Positions 21,488 through 33,380 are shown, counted from the stretch's first letter. The stretch is 64,000 bases of DNA from Corythucha ciliata (GCA_038030265.1 CM075943.1:15128001-15192000), one strand, 5' to 3'. Notes: generated by a model from the letters alone, not told the origin. Numbers and translations: made by a program.

Positions 21488-23262
21488 ATGTGCACCCTAA
21501 ACAAAGGTAACAAATCTGGAACTAAGCGCTCCAAAAGAATTCTCACAGAAAGGGCAACTAATGACAGAAATTCTCCAATTCGGGAAGACGAGCGTGTAGG
21601 CAACGAGTTACCAAAAACGCCCGCCAGAAAATCGAACAATGTGAGCGAAGCTAAAGCGACAGGAGTCAAACGAACGAGAGCGAGTGATAAATTGTCCGAA
21701 TCCACCACCGTCGTCGTCGACACCGACTCGAAGCGGCCCGTGTACCAGACAGACGGTGAGACTCCGTTGAAACGCGTGTCGCTACTGTCGGTGTCTTCTG
21801 CGGAGGACAAATTACGCGAGTATGAGTTTGAACCTGACGATAAAAATGAGAATACACCGAAAAGGAAGAGGAAGCCTGTAATGAAAATTCAACGCGTGCG
21901 CACCTACGTGAGAAAAAAGAGTCGGGTCGCTAAAGAGAACTCGGATATTCCACCATTGATACAAAAGATGCTTTTGAGTACTCCGATGAAGGCCGAAAGT
22001 GAAAAGATTGAGATTGGCGAAAATAAAAACAGACTTCCCCGTCGAACGTTGTACGACGATGACAAGGACAAGACATTTTCCATTACGGGAAAACAGGCAA
22101 CTCCATCAGCACCTTTGGAGCCGGCCTCGCCTAGTTTTGACGTCATCGATTGCCCTCTGTCTCCCATTCCGAGTGTTGGGAATGAGAACGCTCGTACGCC
22201 ATTTCACATAGTTCGTCTCCCTGTTCGAAATTTCGGTCCGATTACCAATTCTTCTACTCCGAATTACGTCACCAGTTCAACTCCCAGGTTTGTTAAAAGC
22301 GTTATTTTGTTTTTAAAGAACACACTGGGTCAAACAGAACGCGTTTACAGATATAGCTACAACAATTTGAAAAAGATGAATCTGCTAGCGAATATGAGCG
22401 CGAATACTCCAATTAAGTATCACTGTGAGGTGAGCGATTTTTCTTTGTATGATCCTGACGACGAGCCCCGTAAATTCGACGTTGACAATTGTTTTGGGTA
22501 TGTGACTATAAATAACCGTAGGAATTAGCCTCATGTTCCTATGACGTTTCGCCCTCCCCCCGCCCCCACAGATTTGACGAATGGGACGTAGACGATCCCC
22601 AACGAATAAAAATGAACTGCCCGCCGCCACCGCCCCCCACGCTGCCGAAGCCGGCGGTTCTGCCGAACGCCCCTACCGTGCATGCTACCGAAGTCATTAA
22701 ACTCTTGGAAAGCTCCCTGGTACCGTGGAAAGTCGGACCGATTCCGTCACTGTACGACACAGGTGGCGAAACGACACTTGAGGATACTTCTTTGGAGCGT
22801 ATGTTTAAAAAGACGACCGTCCCGGAGGCGACTTCTTTCGTGTCAGAAGACCCCGTGACTGAGCGTGACAATGCTTGCCCGAGCGCGAGAAAAGTCAGTT
22901 TTGATTTCCTAGTAGCGGCGATTTGTTGTTATAATTAAAATTTAACGTTCTTAGGCCAGGAAATCATACGAGCGAATCAATAAGACGCCTCGACGACTTC
23001 ACTGGAACGGTTTTGTGCAGGAACAGGAAGAGGACTCAGATGAACACGAGCTCGAAGATCCGACCTCAGAACCACAGAATAAAAAGGCTAAGAAGCGCGA
23101 GAATGTCATGACTAAAAAAGAGGTTAGTACTCCTAAATCATTCCGATTTTACAGACTTTTGACCCTAACTGTATACCTTAGGAAGAGGAATTCGAGAAGT
23201 GGGCGTCCATGTTTAACGAGCAATGCAAAGAAATTGAAAAATACCCTCTTTGTGTTGAATAA
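21488..23262 (+). CDS. CDCA5: Sororin (CDCA5)-like cohesin stabiliser
   Basis: Exons 21488-22497, 22572-22893, 22955-23122 and 23182-23262 (TAA) give 526 residues; introns are 74, 61 and 59 bp. Sororin binds PDS5 on cohesin, counteracts WAPL and holds sister chromatids until mitosis. Diagnostic features: an FGF motif (CFGFDEWD, about residues 335-342) formed across the first splice junction; a KEN box (AKENSD, residue 149) expected for APC/C-Cdh1 destruction; many S/T-P sites; a basic ARKSYERINKTPRRL stretch; and a C-terminal sororin domain, EEEFEKWASMFNEQ then KEIEKYPLCVE at the stop. The ATG at 21488 is in an exon whose acceptor is the TAG at 21463-21465, so an upstream 5' UTR exon is likely. 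It is about twice the length of the vertebrate protein because of a long disordered N-terminus. The C-terminal domain is the strongest evidence. Confidence 0.85.
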
Positions 23263-23330
23263 GATCTGTAAATTATTTTCAATTGTTTTAAAGCTTTATG
23301 AACATTTTGACATAATTGTGTATTGTTACA

Positions 23331-23336
23331 ATTAAA
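23331..23336 (+). terminator. Polyadenylation signal of the sororin-like gene
   Basis: ATTAAA, 68 bp after the stop. The converging HSPBP1 gene has its signal about 135 bp further on, so the two 3' ends nearly meet. Confidence 0.5.
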
Positions 23337-23471
23337 TGTACGCGGTTTACTCTGCTGTCTTCATCCCTACCCGAATAACTTTTTTTAAACACTTCGAAGT
23401 AACATTGAGAGGCAGTTTGCAAGAGTACCACGCATTAAACAAGTCAAAATCCCATTTAACGAATAATTAGA

Positions 23472-23477
23472 TTTATT
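23472..23477 (-). terminator. Polyadenylation signal of HSPBP1
   Basis: AATAAA on the minus strand, 35 bp after the stop at 23512. The location fits the predicted last exon. Confidence 0.6.
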
Positions 23478-23511
23478 ACGGCACGATACAAAAAATTGTG
23501 ATTTGTCAAGG

Positions 23512-26500
23512 TTAAGTTGGGCTTCGATTATCGATTTCACTGTTGTCTGATAGTATCAGTTGTTTCAGTTTCGAAATGTTACACGTTTGTTCCTGTAAGA
23601 CAGAAATATGAACAAAAACTGTTACGCCTTGCTGTGGTCAAATCACGAGTAAGAGTGAGCCTGGCTTATCACACTTTTTGTACTTCAAACCTGCTGAAAT
23701 TACTTATAAAGGGACCAGTAGACGAAATTGCTTTCGACCATTTCATGGCATGTGACCCAAACCACTTAGCAGTGACACAATATCGTCCCCAAAGGCAAGG
23801 AGACACCCCCCCCTCTCAACATAATTGCATTGTGCACTGTGGGCGATGCCCACAGCTGCCACAAGTGCAAAAACTGGCTTGCCCCCGCCACAAGGTCCCA
23901 ACATTATGGACTCTTGACGAATTGTGCTGAATACGGCTTTGAATCGTACACTTTACTACCACTAGACGTTAATATCATAGGGATCGCTGTTAACACTTCT
24001 CTATGCGGGTTTTAGGTGAAGTAGGGGGGGGGGGTAATTTTAGCCTATTCACCTGGTTAGCTTCTTCATCCTTCATGATATCCCGCTCGATCCCGTCCAG
24101 CCACTGGTTCATGTTTCTATTCCTGACGGCCAAAGTCGCCTCTCGAAGTGACTCAGCATCATATTGCACCATTGTTGTCAGAGTTTCCAGCATCCATTCT
24201 CGAGACTGTCCTCTGTCACAATTCAAGCGGTTGATAAGCAGTTCGATGAAACCCAAACGTCGCAGGAGAGCTTAAAAAAAAAAAAAAAAAAAATGAGAGT
24301 ACACCGGGGGGGGGGGGGCATTAAGAATCAAACGTTACCAATGATGTCCTTATTCTCGGACAGTTTTGAAGAAAGGAAAAACGCCGCTTTGGTGCGCAGT
24401 CGAGCAGAATCAGACTCTAAAGCTTTCGCTACGGCTTCCAGACCATTCTGCTTTAAAAATTCTTCCCAGCCTGGAGCGTAGGCTCTGACGATATCTAAAA
24501 TGAGAAGTAAACTTACACAGAAATGGGCGAAAAAACGTGAGCGTAGGCAGGGCCGCACCGGGTAATGGCGGGGGACAACCGGGGCTTCTGCCCTGGGCGG
24601 CAAAAATTGATAAATATTAGGAGGGGGATAAGACAAATCAAACCAGAAGAAGAAAGAATTAAAAATGAATAGGAAACAAATAGTTCTTTTATACATTTTT
24701 CATTCGAATTTAATTAATTAATTTAATTTCGTTCGACTGCGCACTTCATGCGCGTACTAAGCGGGCTCCTCGGAAGGTGCGCCGGCGCACTCCTCCGAGA
24801 ACACCCACACGAAGCCGAGAGCGCTGAGCCACCAGCTCTCAACCGCCTTATAGTGAATTGGGCTATAGCTTGATCAGTGGCGGACCTACACCTATCGGAG
24901 GGGGGGGGGGCATAAATCTCTACAAGGACCCTTATCATCCTTTGTTTGCCCAAAAATTACCAAATTGGGCTTGGTTCTTCCAGAAAACTTAATTTCGCGT
25001 TTGGCACCTTATAAATATCCAAATTCAGCGCTTCCAAAACTCAATTTCATGGCTCAAGCTATTTTAAAACCCAAGTTAGCTGTTTTCCCACCTATAATTC
25101 TGAATGATACATTTTTCTCAACTTTAGCCGCAAATTAGGTTTTTTTCTTAATTTTAGGCGCGAATTAGCCATGCTTTTTTTTTGGGCCACGCACCACGTG
25201 AGCAGGAGTCGCGCGACTACAGCGTTTACAGCTGAAAACAACGTTCTATCTGTGCGTTTTAAATTAAAATCACAGGTCCGCTACAGACGCTGAGCCCGCT
25301 CTTGCCACTAAAATCGCGTGCCTACCGCCTTACGAAGGACGCAGGTGTCACTTTTTACTATGATTTAGCGCTTTTCTCAATTTTATTAGTGGATTTGCCC
25401 GAAGAACCTACACAGGACCCTTTTTTCTCAAGGTTGCTCCGGAAATTGTATCAGAAAACCACGAATTGACGCGTGTTCTCAACTTTAGCCACAAATGAGC
25501 GCTTTTTCGCAATTTTAGCTAAAGAATACGAACGTTTTTAAAACCTTTTAGCCGCGCTATTGCCCCAAGAGTGCCCAATTAAAGTGTCTTCTCAATTTTA
25601 GCCGCCTAAGGGAGGAGGAAGGAATGTAAAGAGACTGGGAATTGACATTTTTTCTCAATTTCAGGCGTAGGCTTGCCCGCATGTCCCTAAACACCCTAAT
25701 TCCGCCCAAAAAAAACAGATTTTCCACGTCAGAAAAATGATCATTTTTCGGAAATTCGCTTCTCGCTAGCAACAAGATTGAAAAAACTATAAAATGGCAA
25801 AATCACTCCTTCACAGCTAAAATTAAAAAACAAAAAAACACTCTTATTCAAGGCTAAAAGTAGAAAAACTCCAATTCTCAGCTAAAATCGCTCGTTATTC
25901 GCGAATAAAATTGAGAAAAAGCGCTGATTCACAGCTGAAATTGAGGGAAAACGCTCATTCGCAGCTGAAATTGAGAGAAATAGTCGCAAAGTTACACCAT
26001 CTGGAGCTAAATACCTGTAAAATTGGAAGTTTCGGGCCTAAATATGCGCTCGAATTCTGGCAAATATAGCCACGAAATTGACCTCTCGGAGCTAAAAACT
26101 GCGAATTGGCAAGTTTCGGGTCTGAATATCCGCGAATCAGCTAGTTTTTATAGAGAAATTGCTAGTGCCGGAAATTGCAAATTCTTGGTTTTTAATTTCG
26201 CGAATGTCAAAGTTCCGGGGATTTTTTGTAACGACTGCGCCAATACCCTGACGAATAGCCGAGTAATTGCAAAATTTAAAGATAAAGATTTGTGAGCTTG
26301 CAATTTCTGGTCCTTTGAGCGAAATTATAAGTTTCCTGGTGGAATTTGATGAGAAAAGAAAGCTCACTCCCACTAAACAATGTTTTATTTCGTGACCGCG
26401 GTTTCAGCTTAACGCCATCTTCAAACTAAACAATCCAACCAAAAACACGACAAACAATCAAAAAATTTAAAGTCTACAAACGGTCAACAACTTAAAACTA

Positions 26501-29500
26501 AAGAAACAAGCGTAACAACATGTATTTATAACTTACCGAGCCAACGAAAAAACAACAACTGACAAGATACCGACTAGAATTAAATTGCCAATGAGCGCTC
26601 CCCCCTCTCTCCACTACCAGTACATAAGCTCAAGGCCGAACGCTGACAGGGGCCGAGATCGAACGATTTAATTTGGTTCAAACAACCATCCCCATATTCC
26701 GACGCATGACGAGTTATCTCCAAGAACTCCATCCATGTAAGCTTCGATCCTTTCTTTTGGGCATGCAAAAGCTTCACTCCGCCCTCCGAAGCATCAAATG
26801 GGTGTCCAGTGGCCAGCAAGTGGTTCTTGAACTCTGAAGGGCGGGTCGAGGGTGGCAAATGTTCCCGAAGGCGCACTCCAAGCTTTCGACCAGTTTGGCC
26901 CACATACACAGCCGACTCACAACTACACCACAAGGCGTACACCCCCGACTTCTCGAAAATGGTGACTTCGTCTTTAACCCTAGACAAATATGTCCTGAGA
27001 GATGCCCACGGTTTAAAAATCACCTTAACTCCCGCTCGTCTTATAGCTGTTTCCAACTTTCTTGATACGTGCCCAAAAAAGGGTAGAACGACAAACGACA
27101 TCCCAGAATCATTCTCCGTTGCTCTGAGACTTGCTCCAACAGTCGACAGTGCCAGCTTATTCCGTCTTCTCCATAATAGCTTGTCGACTAACTCCTCCGG
27201 GTAGCCATTATTTCGCGCCATGATCTTTATCACCTCCATCTCCCTTGCAAAACGCTCCGCCGACAGAGGAACCGTTAGCGCGCGGTCGACAAACCAGACT
27301 AGCCCCGCTATCTTGTGGCCCCATGTGTGCCACGAATCAGTCGGTATGATCGTGTCCGTGGAGGTCGGCTTGCGATAAATGTCGAATTCTACGCCATCTC
27401 CGTTTCTGATGATAGACAAGTCCAAGTAGTTCAAGCGTCCTCCCGATTCCAACTCTGCCTCGAATTGAATACAGCTGTCAATCCCATTCAGAAATTCCAG
27501 GCACCCATGCAAATCAAACCCGTCTGCGCTAATCATGCAGAAAACATCGTCCACGTACCGTCGCCAAAACACGATAGGAGGCCCCCTTGATGACACTCCT
27601 ACTTTTTCAAACAATATTTTCTCAAATTCTGCCATGTATATTTCGGCTAAAACCGGTGAGAGGGGAGAACCCATGTGCAAACCATCAGTTTTATAATAAT
27701 TCCCATTAAATCTAAAGTATCCATTAAGTAAAACAAATTCCAACAACTCGATTAGGCACTGTTTCTCACTAACGTCTAAACTGCTACTACCACCAATCAT
27801 CTTCCTAACCAGCTTTAGACAGCCCACTGCGGGAATGCTGCCAAACAAATTCTTAACATCAAAAGAAATCATTACATTTCCTCGGTATATATCATTAGGT
27901 AGTGTTGACAAAGTCCCAACTAGCTCAATAGAGTTCTTAACAGAAAACTCACCCCTCTGAAACCCTAAAACCCTCCTCAATATACCCTCCAGAAATGCGG
28001 AAACATCATAAAGAGGACTGTTAATGTAAGAAACAATAGGTCTGATTGGGTTTCCTGCTTTATGTAATTTAACCACTGCGTAAAGACGGGGAGCCTGACA
28101 ATTCATGGGCAGGAGTCTAAATAACATTTCTTTTGGGACTAGGGGGTTGCCCTTCAATAAACTTTTTAAAGTGCTTTTTATCCGTTCAGTAGGGTCATTA
28201 TCCATTCGACTAGCACCACTTTCCCGCAAATACGCTTCGGTCTTAAGAATATAATCAGTTCTTCAAAAGCTTTACCCTTATCCCCACTAGTCACTACCAG
28301 GTCATTTTCCTCAATCTGCCTCTTAAGGTGCTTAATTCTTGTTGGGCAAACAGCCTTACGCCTAATCTCAAGACCACTATTAGTCAATATTCTACCACAT
28401 TCCTCTTTAAGATATCTTGGCAAAGAGCTAGACGTATCAATAGACGCTGACATTTCAAATAACATTCTTTCATCAATTTGATACGTGCCCAAAAAAGGGT
28501 AGAACGACAAACGACATCCCAGAATCATTCTCCGTTGCTCTGAGACTTGCTCCAACAGTCGACAGTGCCAGCTTATTCCGTCTTCTCCATAATAGCTTGT
28601 CGACTAACTCCTCCGGGTAGCCATTATTTCGCGCCATGATCTTTATCACCTCCATCTCCCTTGCAAAACGCTCCGCCGACAGAGGAACCGTTAGCGCACG
28701 GTCGACAAACCAGACTAGCCCCGCTATCTTGTGCATGATTAGCGCAGATGGGTTTGATTTGCATGGGTGCCTGGAATTTCTGAATGGGATTGACAGCTGT
28801 ATTCAATTCGAGGCAGAGTTGGAATCGGGAGGACGCTTGAACTACTTGGACTTGTCTATCATCAGAAACGGAGATGGCGTAGAATTCGACATTTATCGCA
28901 AGCCGACCTCCACGGACACGATCATACCGACTGATTTGTGGCACATATGGGGCCACAAGATAGCGGGGCTAGTCTGGTTTGTCGACCGCGCGCTAACGGT
29001 TCCTCTGTCGGCGGAGCGTTTTGCAAGGGAGATGGAGGTGATAAAGATCATGGCGCGAAATAATGGCTACCCGGAGGAGTTAGTCGACAAGCTATTATGG
29101 AGAAGACGGAATAAGCTGGCACTGTCGACTGTTGGAGCAAGTCTCAGAGCAACGGAGAATGATTCTGGGATGTCGTTTGTCGTTCTACCCTTTTTTGGGC
29201 ACGTATCAAGAAAGTTGGAAACTGCTATAAGACGAGCGGGAGTTAAGGTGATTTTTAAACCGTGGGCATCTCTCAGGACATATTTGTCTAGGGTTAAAGA
29301 CGAAGTCACCATTTTCGAGAAGTCGGGGGTGTACGCCTTGTGGTGTAGTTGTGAGTCGGCTGTGTATGTGGGCCAAACTGGTCGAAAGCTTGGAGTGCGC
29401 CTTCGGGAACATTTGCCACCCTCGACCCGCCCTTCAGAGTTCAAGAACCACTTGCTGGCCACTGGACACCCATTTGATGCTTCGGAGGGCGGAGTGAAGC

Positions 29501-32500
29501 TTTTGCATGCCCAAAAGAAAGGATCGAGCTTACATGGATGGAGTTCTTGGAGATAACTCGTCATGCGTCGGAATATGGGGATGGTTGTTTGAACCAAATT
29601 AAATCGTTCGATCTCGGCCCCTGTCAGCGTTCGGCCTTGAGCTTATGTACTGGTAGTGGAGAGAGGGGGGAGCGCTCATTGGCAATTTAATTCTAGTCGG
29701 TATCTTGTCAGTTGTTGTTTTTTCGTTGGCTCGGTAAGTTATAAATACATGTTGTTACGCTTGTTTCTTTAGTTTTAAGTTGTTGACCGTTTGTAGACTT
29801 TAAATTTTTTGATTGTTTGTCGTGTTTTTGGTTGGATTGTTTAGTTTGAAGATGGCGTTAAGCTGAAACCGCGGTCACGAAATAAAACATTGTTTAGTGG
29901 GAGTGAGCTTTCTTTTCTCATCAAATTGATGGATGCTCCCACACTTCCGGCCTAATAATTCATTATTCCTGGTGGAATATCCACGAAATTGAAAGTTTCG
30001 AGTCTTAGTAAATACAAAATTGAAAGTTCAGGGCCTGGAGCCTGATGAATACTCGGGAAATTGAAAGTTCCAAGGCCGAATATCCGCGGCAATGTGACTT
30101 TTGGGTATTAATTCCTTCGAAAATGCTAAAATTTGCTAGCCGGCATCATTAGCGCAAAGCCTGGCAAACTCTTATGAAATTATGGAAGTTTCCTTGCTGA
30201 ACATTCTCGAGATGTACATTTTCTTAGTCTTAATTTCAGCGAGAATGTCAGTTTAGGGAGCTTTCTTGTAACGGGCGGAACCTAGGCTAACCGGTACCAG
30301 AGATCGCCCAATGTCTAACGCATACTCACGAAATTGAAAGCTTTCTGCCTGAACATAACACGTGATTGCAAGTTTCGGCTCGTAATTTCGGAGAAATAGC
30401 AAGTTTTGGGACCTTTTTTTTGAGATGGCCTACCAGCCCAGGACCGGTACGGCCACTCCCGAGACCACCCGGAGATTGATGAAACACCTCCTCAGAAATG
30501 TTCATTGTTGTGACTTCATCTTTTTAAATGGGTGGAGTGGGAGGGGGGGGGGTGAAACCCCCAAAACTCACCTCGTAAATCCGAAAATCGAAACGAACCG
30601 TTGAAGCGGTTCCACCTCCGATGCCACAGTTCTTAACCAGGTCTGGAAACTGACAAAGTGGCCCGGAATTCGAAACTGAAAAAGTGACTTAGAAACTATC
30701 AAAGTGGCCTGAAAACTGTCAATGCGACCTGAAAACTGATCATTGACAAAGTGGCATGGAAACCGACTAAGTAACCTGGAACTTGAATTAAGTGACTTTG
30801 AAACTGACAAAGTGGCTTGGAAACTGACACCCCCCCCCCCCGGCACGGTATTTGAAACTGAAAAAGTGACATTGACACTGACAAAGTGAATTAGAAACTG
30901 AAAAAGTGGCCTTGACATTGCAGACCGAAAAAGTGACTTTGAAGCTAAACAAGCGAACTGAAAAAAGTGGCCTGGAATGTGAGGCTGAAAAATTGACTTT
31001 GACACTAATAAAGTGTACTTGAAACTGAAAAAGTTGCCTAGAAATTGGCAAAGTGGCCTGGAATGTTTAACTTGAAAAGTGACGCGGACACTAACAAATT
31101 GGCCATTTACATTTACATTTACTACGTTTTGAATCAGCTTATTGGCGAAAAAACGTAATTTTCTGACCACATCACCATATCACCAATACTTCCGGAATTA
31201 AGTTTCCTCGCTAATAAGCTAATTCAAAACGTAGTAGATGTTGTCTGATCTGGATAAAAATAGGCTCTTTAAAAAGAAAATGTTGTGCTCTTTCCAATGG
31301 GCTCATCATTTTTGCCATTGCAACAATTATTGCGTCTGCAGCAAGCTGTTTCTGAAAAAATCAGAAAATGGTGGATATCTCGGAAACAAAGCGGAATTTC
31401 GGAAAAGTGCAAATAGTCATTTCGATCAGAAATCAGTTGCCCCTTCACTGGTTTTTTTTCCGTCCAGTCGCTTTTTGTACACCCTGTATACATATATAAA
31501 GAAATATAGATATATGAATCCTGGAGACCGCTGAATTCGTGTTCTAGAGGTTCTGAAACGTGAAAAAAACATGACATGACCCATGTTTGCCACCATCACG
31601 ACGAGACCAATAGTGCATTTTCAGAATGAAATGCACTAAAAAGTAGCACTGAAACTGAACTAATGAACTGGAAACTAAAAAGTGGCCTAGAAATTGACAA
31701 AGTGGCTTAGAAACTGACTAAAGTTACCTGGAAACTGGCTAAGTAACTTGGTAATTGACTAAGTGACCTGGAAACTGACTCATTAAGCATGATACTGACA
31801 ATAAGTGACTTGGAAACTGAACAAGTGGGCTGAAAACTGACAAAATGGCCTGGAAACTGTAAAAGCTGCCTGGACCTGGAATAAGTGAACAGTCTGTTTT
31901 GGGGGGTTTCGCGACCAAAACATGAGTTTAGGGGTGAAATTTACGATTTAGACGCCGAGAACTGGGTTTAATGTGGCTGCTACATTTCAAGTCTGAGATA
32001 AGGGTGGCTTGATTTAATTGTGGTCTATGAATACACATTTCGCCCTAAGCGTCACTCAAGTAGGCCTCAAGTTCTACTCAACTTAAATCTTAAGAGGAGA
32101 TAAAATATCACATGGCTGAGCCCTAAGTGAAGTCTCTGAATGCAATATCTCCATTTAAGTGTAAGTTAAGTTAAGTTGAGTGACGTTTATGAATACGGCC
32201 CTAGAGCTAGCCCCAACCCCCTCTTTCTAGGACCACAGCAAATCGCGTGTAAGTTTTTCAGAATAAATGGCTGCTATTTTTACCCTAAAAGAAGGGTGAG
32301 CAGCAAACCGACCCCTTCCCGTTTCAATAATACACCCGTAAAAACCCATTTTAAACGTACTTGAAACGGCGTAAAACGCTGCTGTACGGCACTCGGTGCT
32401 GGATCGTCTCCGAACATCTCGGACGATGTCCAGGAGGAGTTTCAAGAATCCCATTCGGACGGCCTGTTCTTGGCAAAAGGGATTATTCTGAGTGCATTCG

Positions 32501-33129
32501 GCGACAACCTCCAGTGCTCGGCATCGAATTTCATCGTGCTGCGTCTCGAGGCATTCAGGGACGATTTCAAAGCCTCCGAGTTTGTAAAAATCTGCCCGGG
32601 GAAATAAAAAGTTATCGCAAAAAATATGCAGATTATGTAATTCTGCGAAAACCGTTTTTACCGTTTGCCGAATCCATGTTGTCGACGAAATTTAAGATCG
32701 TGTCGAAAGCTTGAAGACAGCCGGCGATATCTTCTCCATCCCCGGGCAACTGTCGAAGGACATTTATGGCTCGAGTGAGTTCAGCAGCCGTGTCAACTGT
32801 CATTGATCTAAGTGCCCGCTCCAAGAATTCTCTTCTCTACACAAACACACATAAAAAGTTTATAGTTTAAACGTTAAAAAGGACCAGAGAATTGCGCCTT
32901 TTTTTACCTCACCGTCGAGCGGACGCATAGACTCAGCCTCCGGTTGAGCGGCGGCATCGCTCGGGCCGTTCACTTGTCCAGCTTCGATGGCATAGCGCAG
33001 TAAGTCTTGAAGGCTTCGAGGTTGACGGATTTCCTGTGGATGGTCGACGGCACGCTCGTTGACGTGCCCATTCTCAGCGCTGGGGCACGAGGCTAAACTA
33101 GCGGTCAAATCCTCGTTTGGTTTGACCAT
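23512..33129 (-). CDS. HSPBP1: Hsp70-binding protein 1 (Fes1-type nucleotide exchange factor)
   Basis: Six exons: 33129-32908, 32836-32662, 32591-32361, 24494-24339, 24270-24053 and 23592-23512, giving 360 residues, almost the human length. HSPBP1 is a cytosolic armadillo-type factor that releases ADP from Hsp70 and can inhibit CHIP. Seen here: the Fes1 N-terminal motif PRSLQDLLRYAIEAG (residues 37-51), AFDTILNFVDNMDSANDFYK joining exons 2-3, IRCRALEVVAECTQNNPFCQ, and LRTKAAFFLSSKLSENKDII followed by LGFIELLINRL. All junctions are GT-AG and in phase. Four introns are short or moderate (68-460 bp). Intron 3 is 7.9 kb and holds the Penelope-like insertion and family A, D and G arrays. The last exon (EQTCNISKLKQLILSD) is less conserved and was chosen for its strong acceptor and phase. 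Confidence 0.93.
25050..26000. repeat. Family A array with orientation switch
   Basis: Units read + to about 25690 and - from about 25790 to 26000, with about 100 bp of unrelated DNA between. The arms are short compared with copies A1 and A3, and the conserved core is missing. Confidence 0.65.
26000..26332 (+). repeat. Family G degenerate array
   Basis: Units of roughly 30-34 bp such as CGAAATTGCAAGTTTCGGG with a CTAAATAT linker. Similar arrays lie at 29979-30430 and 41090-42140. The Penelope-like element was inserted into this array, which continues on its other side. Confidence 0.6.
26580..28555 (-). pseudogene. PLE reverse transcriptase with GIY-YIG endonuclease (left copy, frameshifted)
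   Basis: The frame from 28229 encodes a PLE reverse transcriptase: RLYAVVKLHK, motif A FDVKNLFGSIP, motif B GLHMGSPLSPVLAEIYM, catalytic YVDD within FWRRYVDDVFCMI, and NYLDLSIIRNG. A C-terminal GIY-YIG-type segment follows (VYALWCSCESAVYVGQTGRK, then LGVRLREHLPPS). An upstream frame to 28555 holds NDLVVTSGDKGKA, the usual PLE N-terminal motif. A frameshift near 28260 separates the two, and the N-terminus is cut at about 28476 by the rearranged fragment. It is probably inactive but recent. Confidence 0.85.
28735..29556 (+). pseudogene. PLE right copy: partial RT plus GIY-YIG domain
   Basis: It begins inside the reverse transcriptase just after the YVDD motif (CMISADGFDLHGC), with the preceding codons coming from an inverted fragment. 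It continues through NYLDLSI to YVGQTGRKLG. It is almost identical to the left copy. A one-base deletion near 29527 changes the frame after KKGS and ends the ORF early, while the matching nucleotides continue to about 29690. Confidence 0.8.
29979..30430 (+). repeat. Family G array, continuation after PLE
   Basis: CGAAATTGAAAGTTTCGAG-type units, the other half of the array interrupted at 26333. A poly-T run lies near 30414-30421. Confidence 0.55.
30640..31110 (+). repeat. Family D degenerate array
   Basis: Units of about 20-24 bp, GAAACTGACAAAGTGGCCTG. The array recurs at 31640-31890. The long minus ORF 30568-31170 (200 residues rich in V, S, F) is a by-product of this array. Poly-G lies near 30541 and poly-C near 30830. 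Confidence 0.75.
31120..31236. mobile_element. Small palindromic element (MITE-like)
   Basis: TACTACGTTTTGAATCAGC at 31120-31138 pairs with GCTAATTCAAAACGTAGTA at 31218-31236, and the match extends inwards. About 117 bp, no ORF. It interrupts the family D region. Confidence 0.65.
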
Positions 33130-33380
33130 GACGAGTAACTTTCGGTGATGATTCGTAAATAACGCTTAATCAATTAGGAAGATGTCACTTTCTCGACAAA
33201 TTTAATAATTAAACAAAGACACGTTCGTTGAAACAATTTTTTAGAAACTTCTGGAAATTTGTGGCTGACAGGATTGATAGCGTCACTGCGTTATCGAATT
33301 GATCGTTCCGGCAGCTGGCGGTCAAGAACAGTTGAAAATACCGTTACATGAAGGTGTTCCTGATATTTCTGCAAAATTCG

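Larger units (their letters stand above)
26346..29965. mobile_element. Composite Penelope-like element (PLE) in inverted arrangement
   Basis: The insertion is bounded by a 13-bp direct repeat TTCCTGGTGGAAT (26333-26345 and 29966-29978). The left copy runs on the minus strand. The right copy runs on the plus strand from 28735, truncated at its 5' end. A further minus fragment (about 28478-28734) duplicates 27062-27316. The outer ends are inverted repeats carrying GAAGATGGCG...GCTGAAACCGCGGTC, which resembles a hammerhead motif. Inverted, partly duplicated copies joined at variable 5' breakpoints are typical of PLEs. The right end has about 40 bp not present at the left end. Confidence 0.85.
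24495..32360 (-). other. HSPBP1 intron 3, 7.9 kb repeat-filled
   Basis: It separates the FYAVSS and NIVRAYAPGW segments in correct phase. Contents from low to high coordinates: a palindromic GC stretch near 24770-24800, a poly-G run near 24899, family A, family G, the Penelope-like element, family G again, family D with a small palindrome, and 31900-32360 with no identified element. Confidence 0.8.

Noticed and set aside
23517..23930. 137-codon plus-strand ORF between sororin and HSPBP1
   Set aside because: It is antisense to the HSPBP1 last intron and last exon and resembles no known protein. The minus strand gives a good acceptor, in-phase exon and polyA signal.
24720..24900. tRNA-SINE-like or coding segment (minus ORF 24723-24953)
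   Set aside because: It contains a short GC palindrome and a GGTGGCTCAGCGCTC phrase but lacks convincing A and B boxes or protein similarity.
26809..27204. 131-codon plus-strand ORF, with twin at 29067-29597 on minus
   Set aside because: Antisense shadow of the PLE endonuclease/RT frame in each copy.
30568..31170. 200-codon minus-strand ORF rich in V, S and F
   Set aside because: Translation of the family D tandem units. No domain, and composition is explained by the repeat.
31480..31510. Transposon terminus resembling TACACCCTGTATA
   Set aside because: The motif is common in several animal element families, but no partner end or body could be recognised here.
32026..32206. Possible MITE with GTATTCATAAACG end
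   Set aside because: The right end resembles a MITE terminus, but the left side does not pair convincingly over its length, so boundaries cannot be supported.
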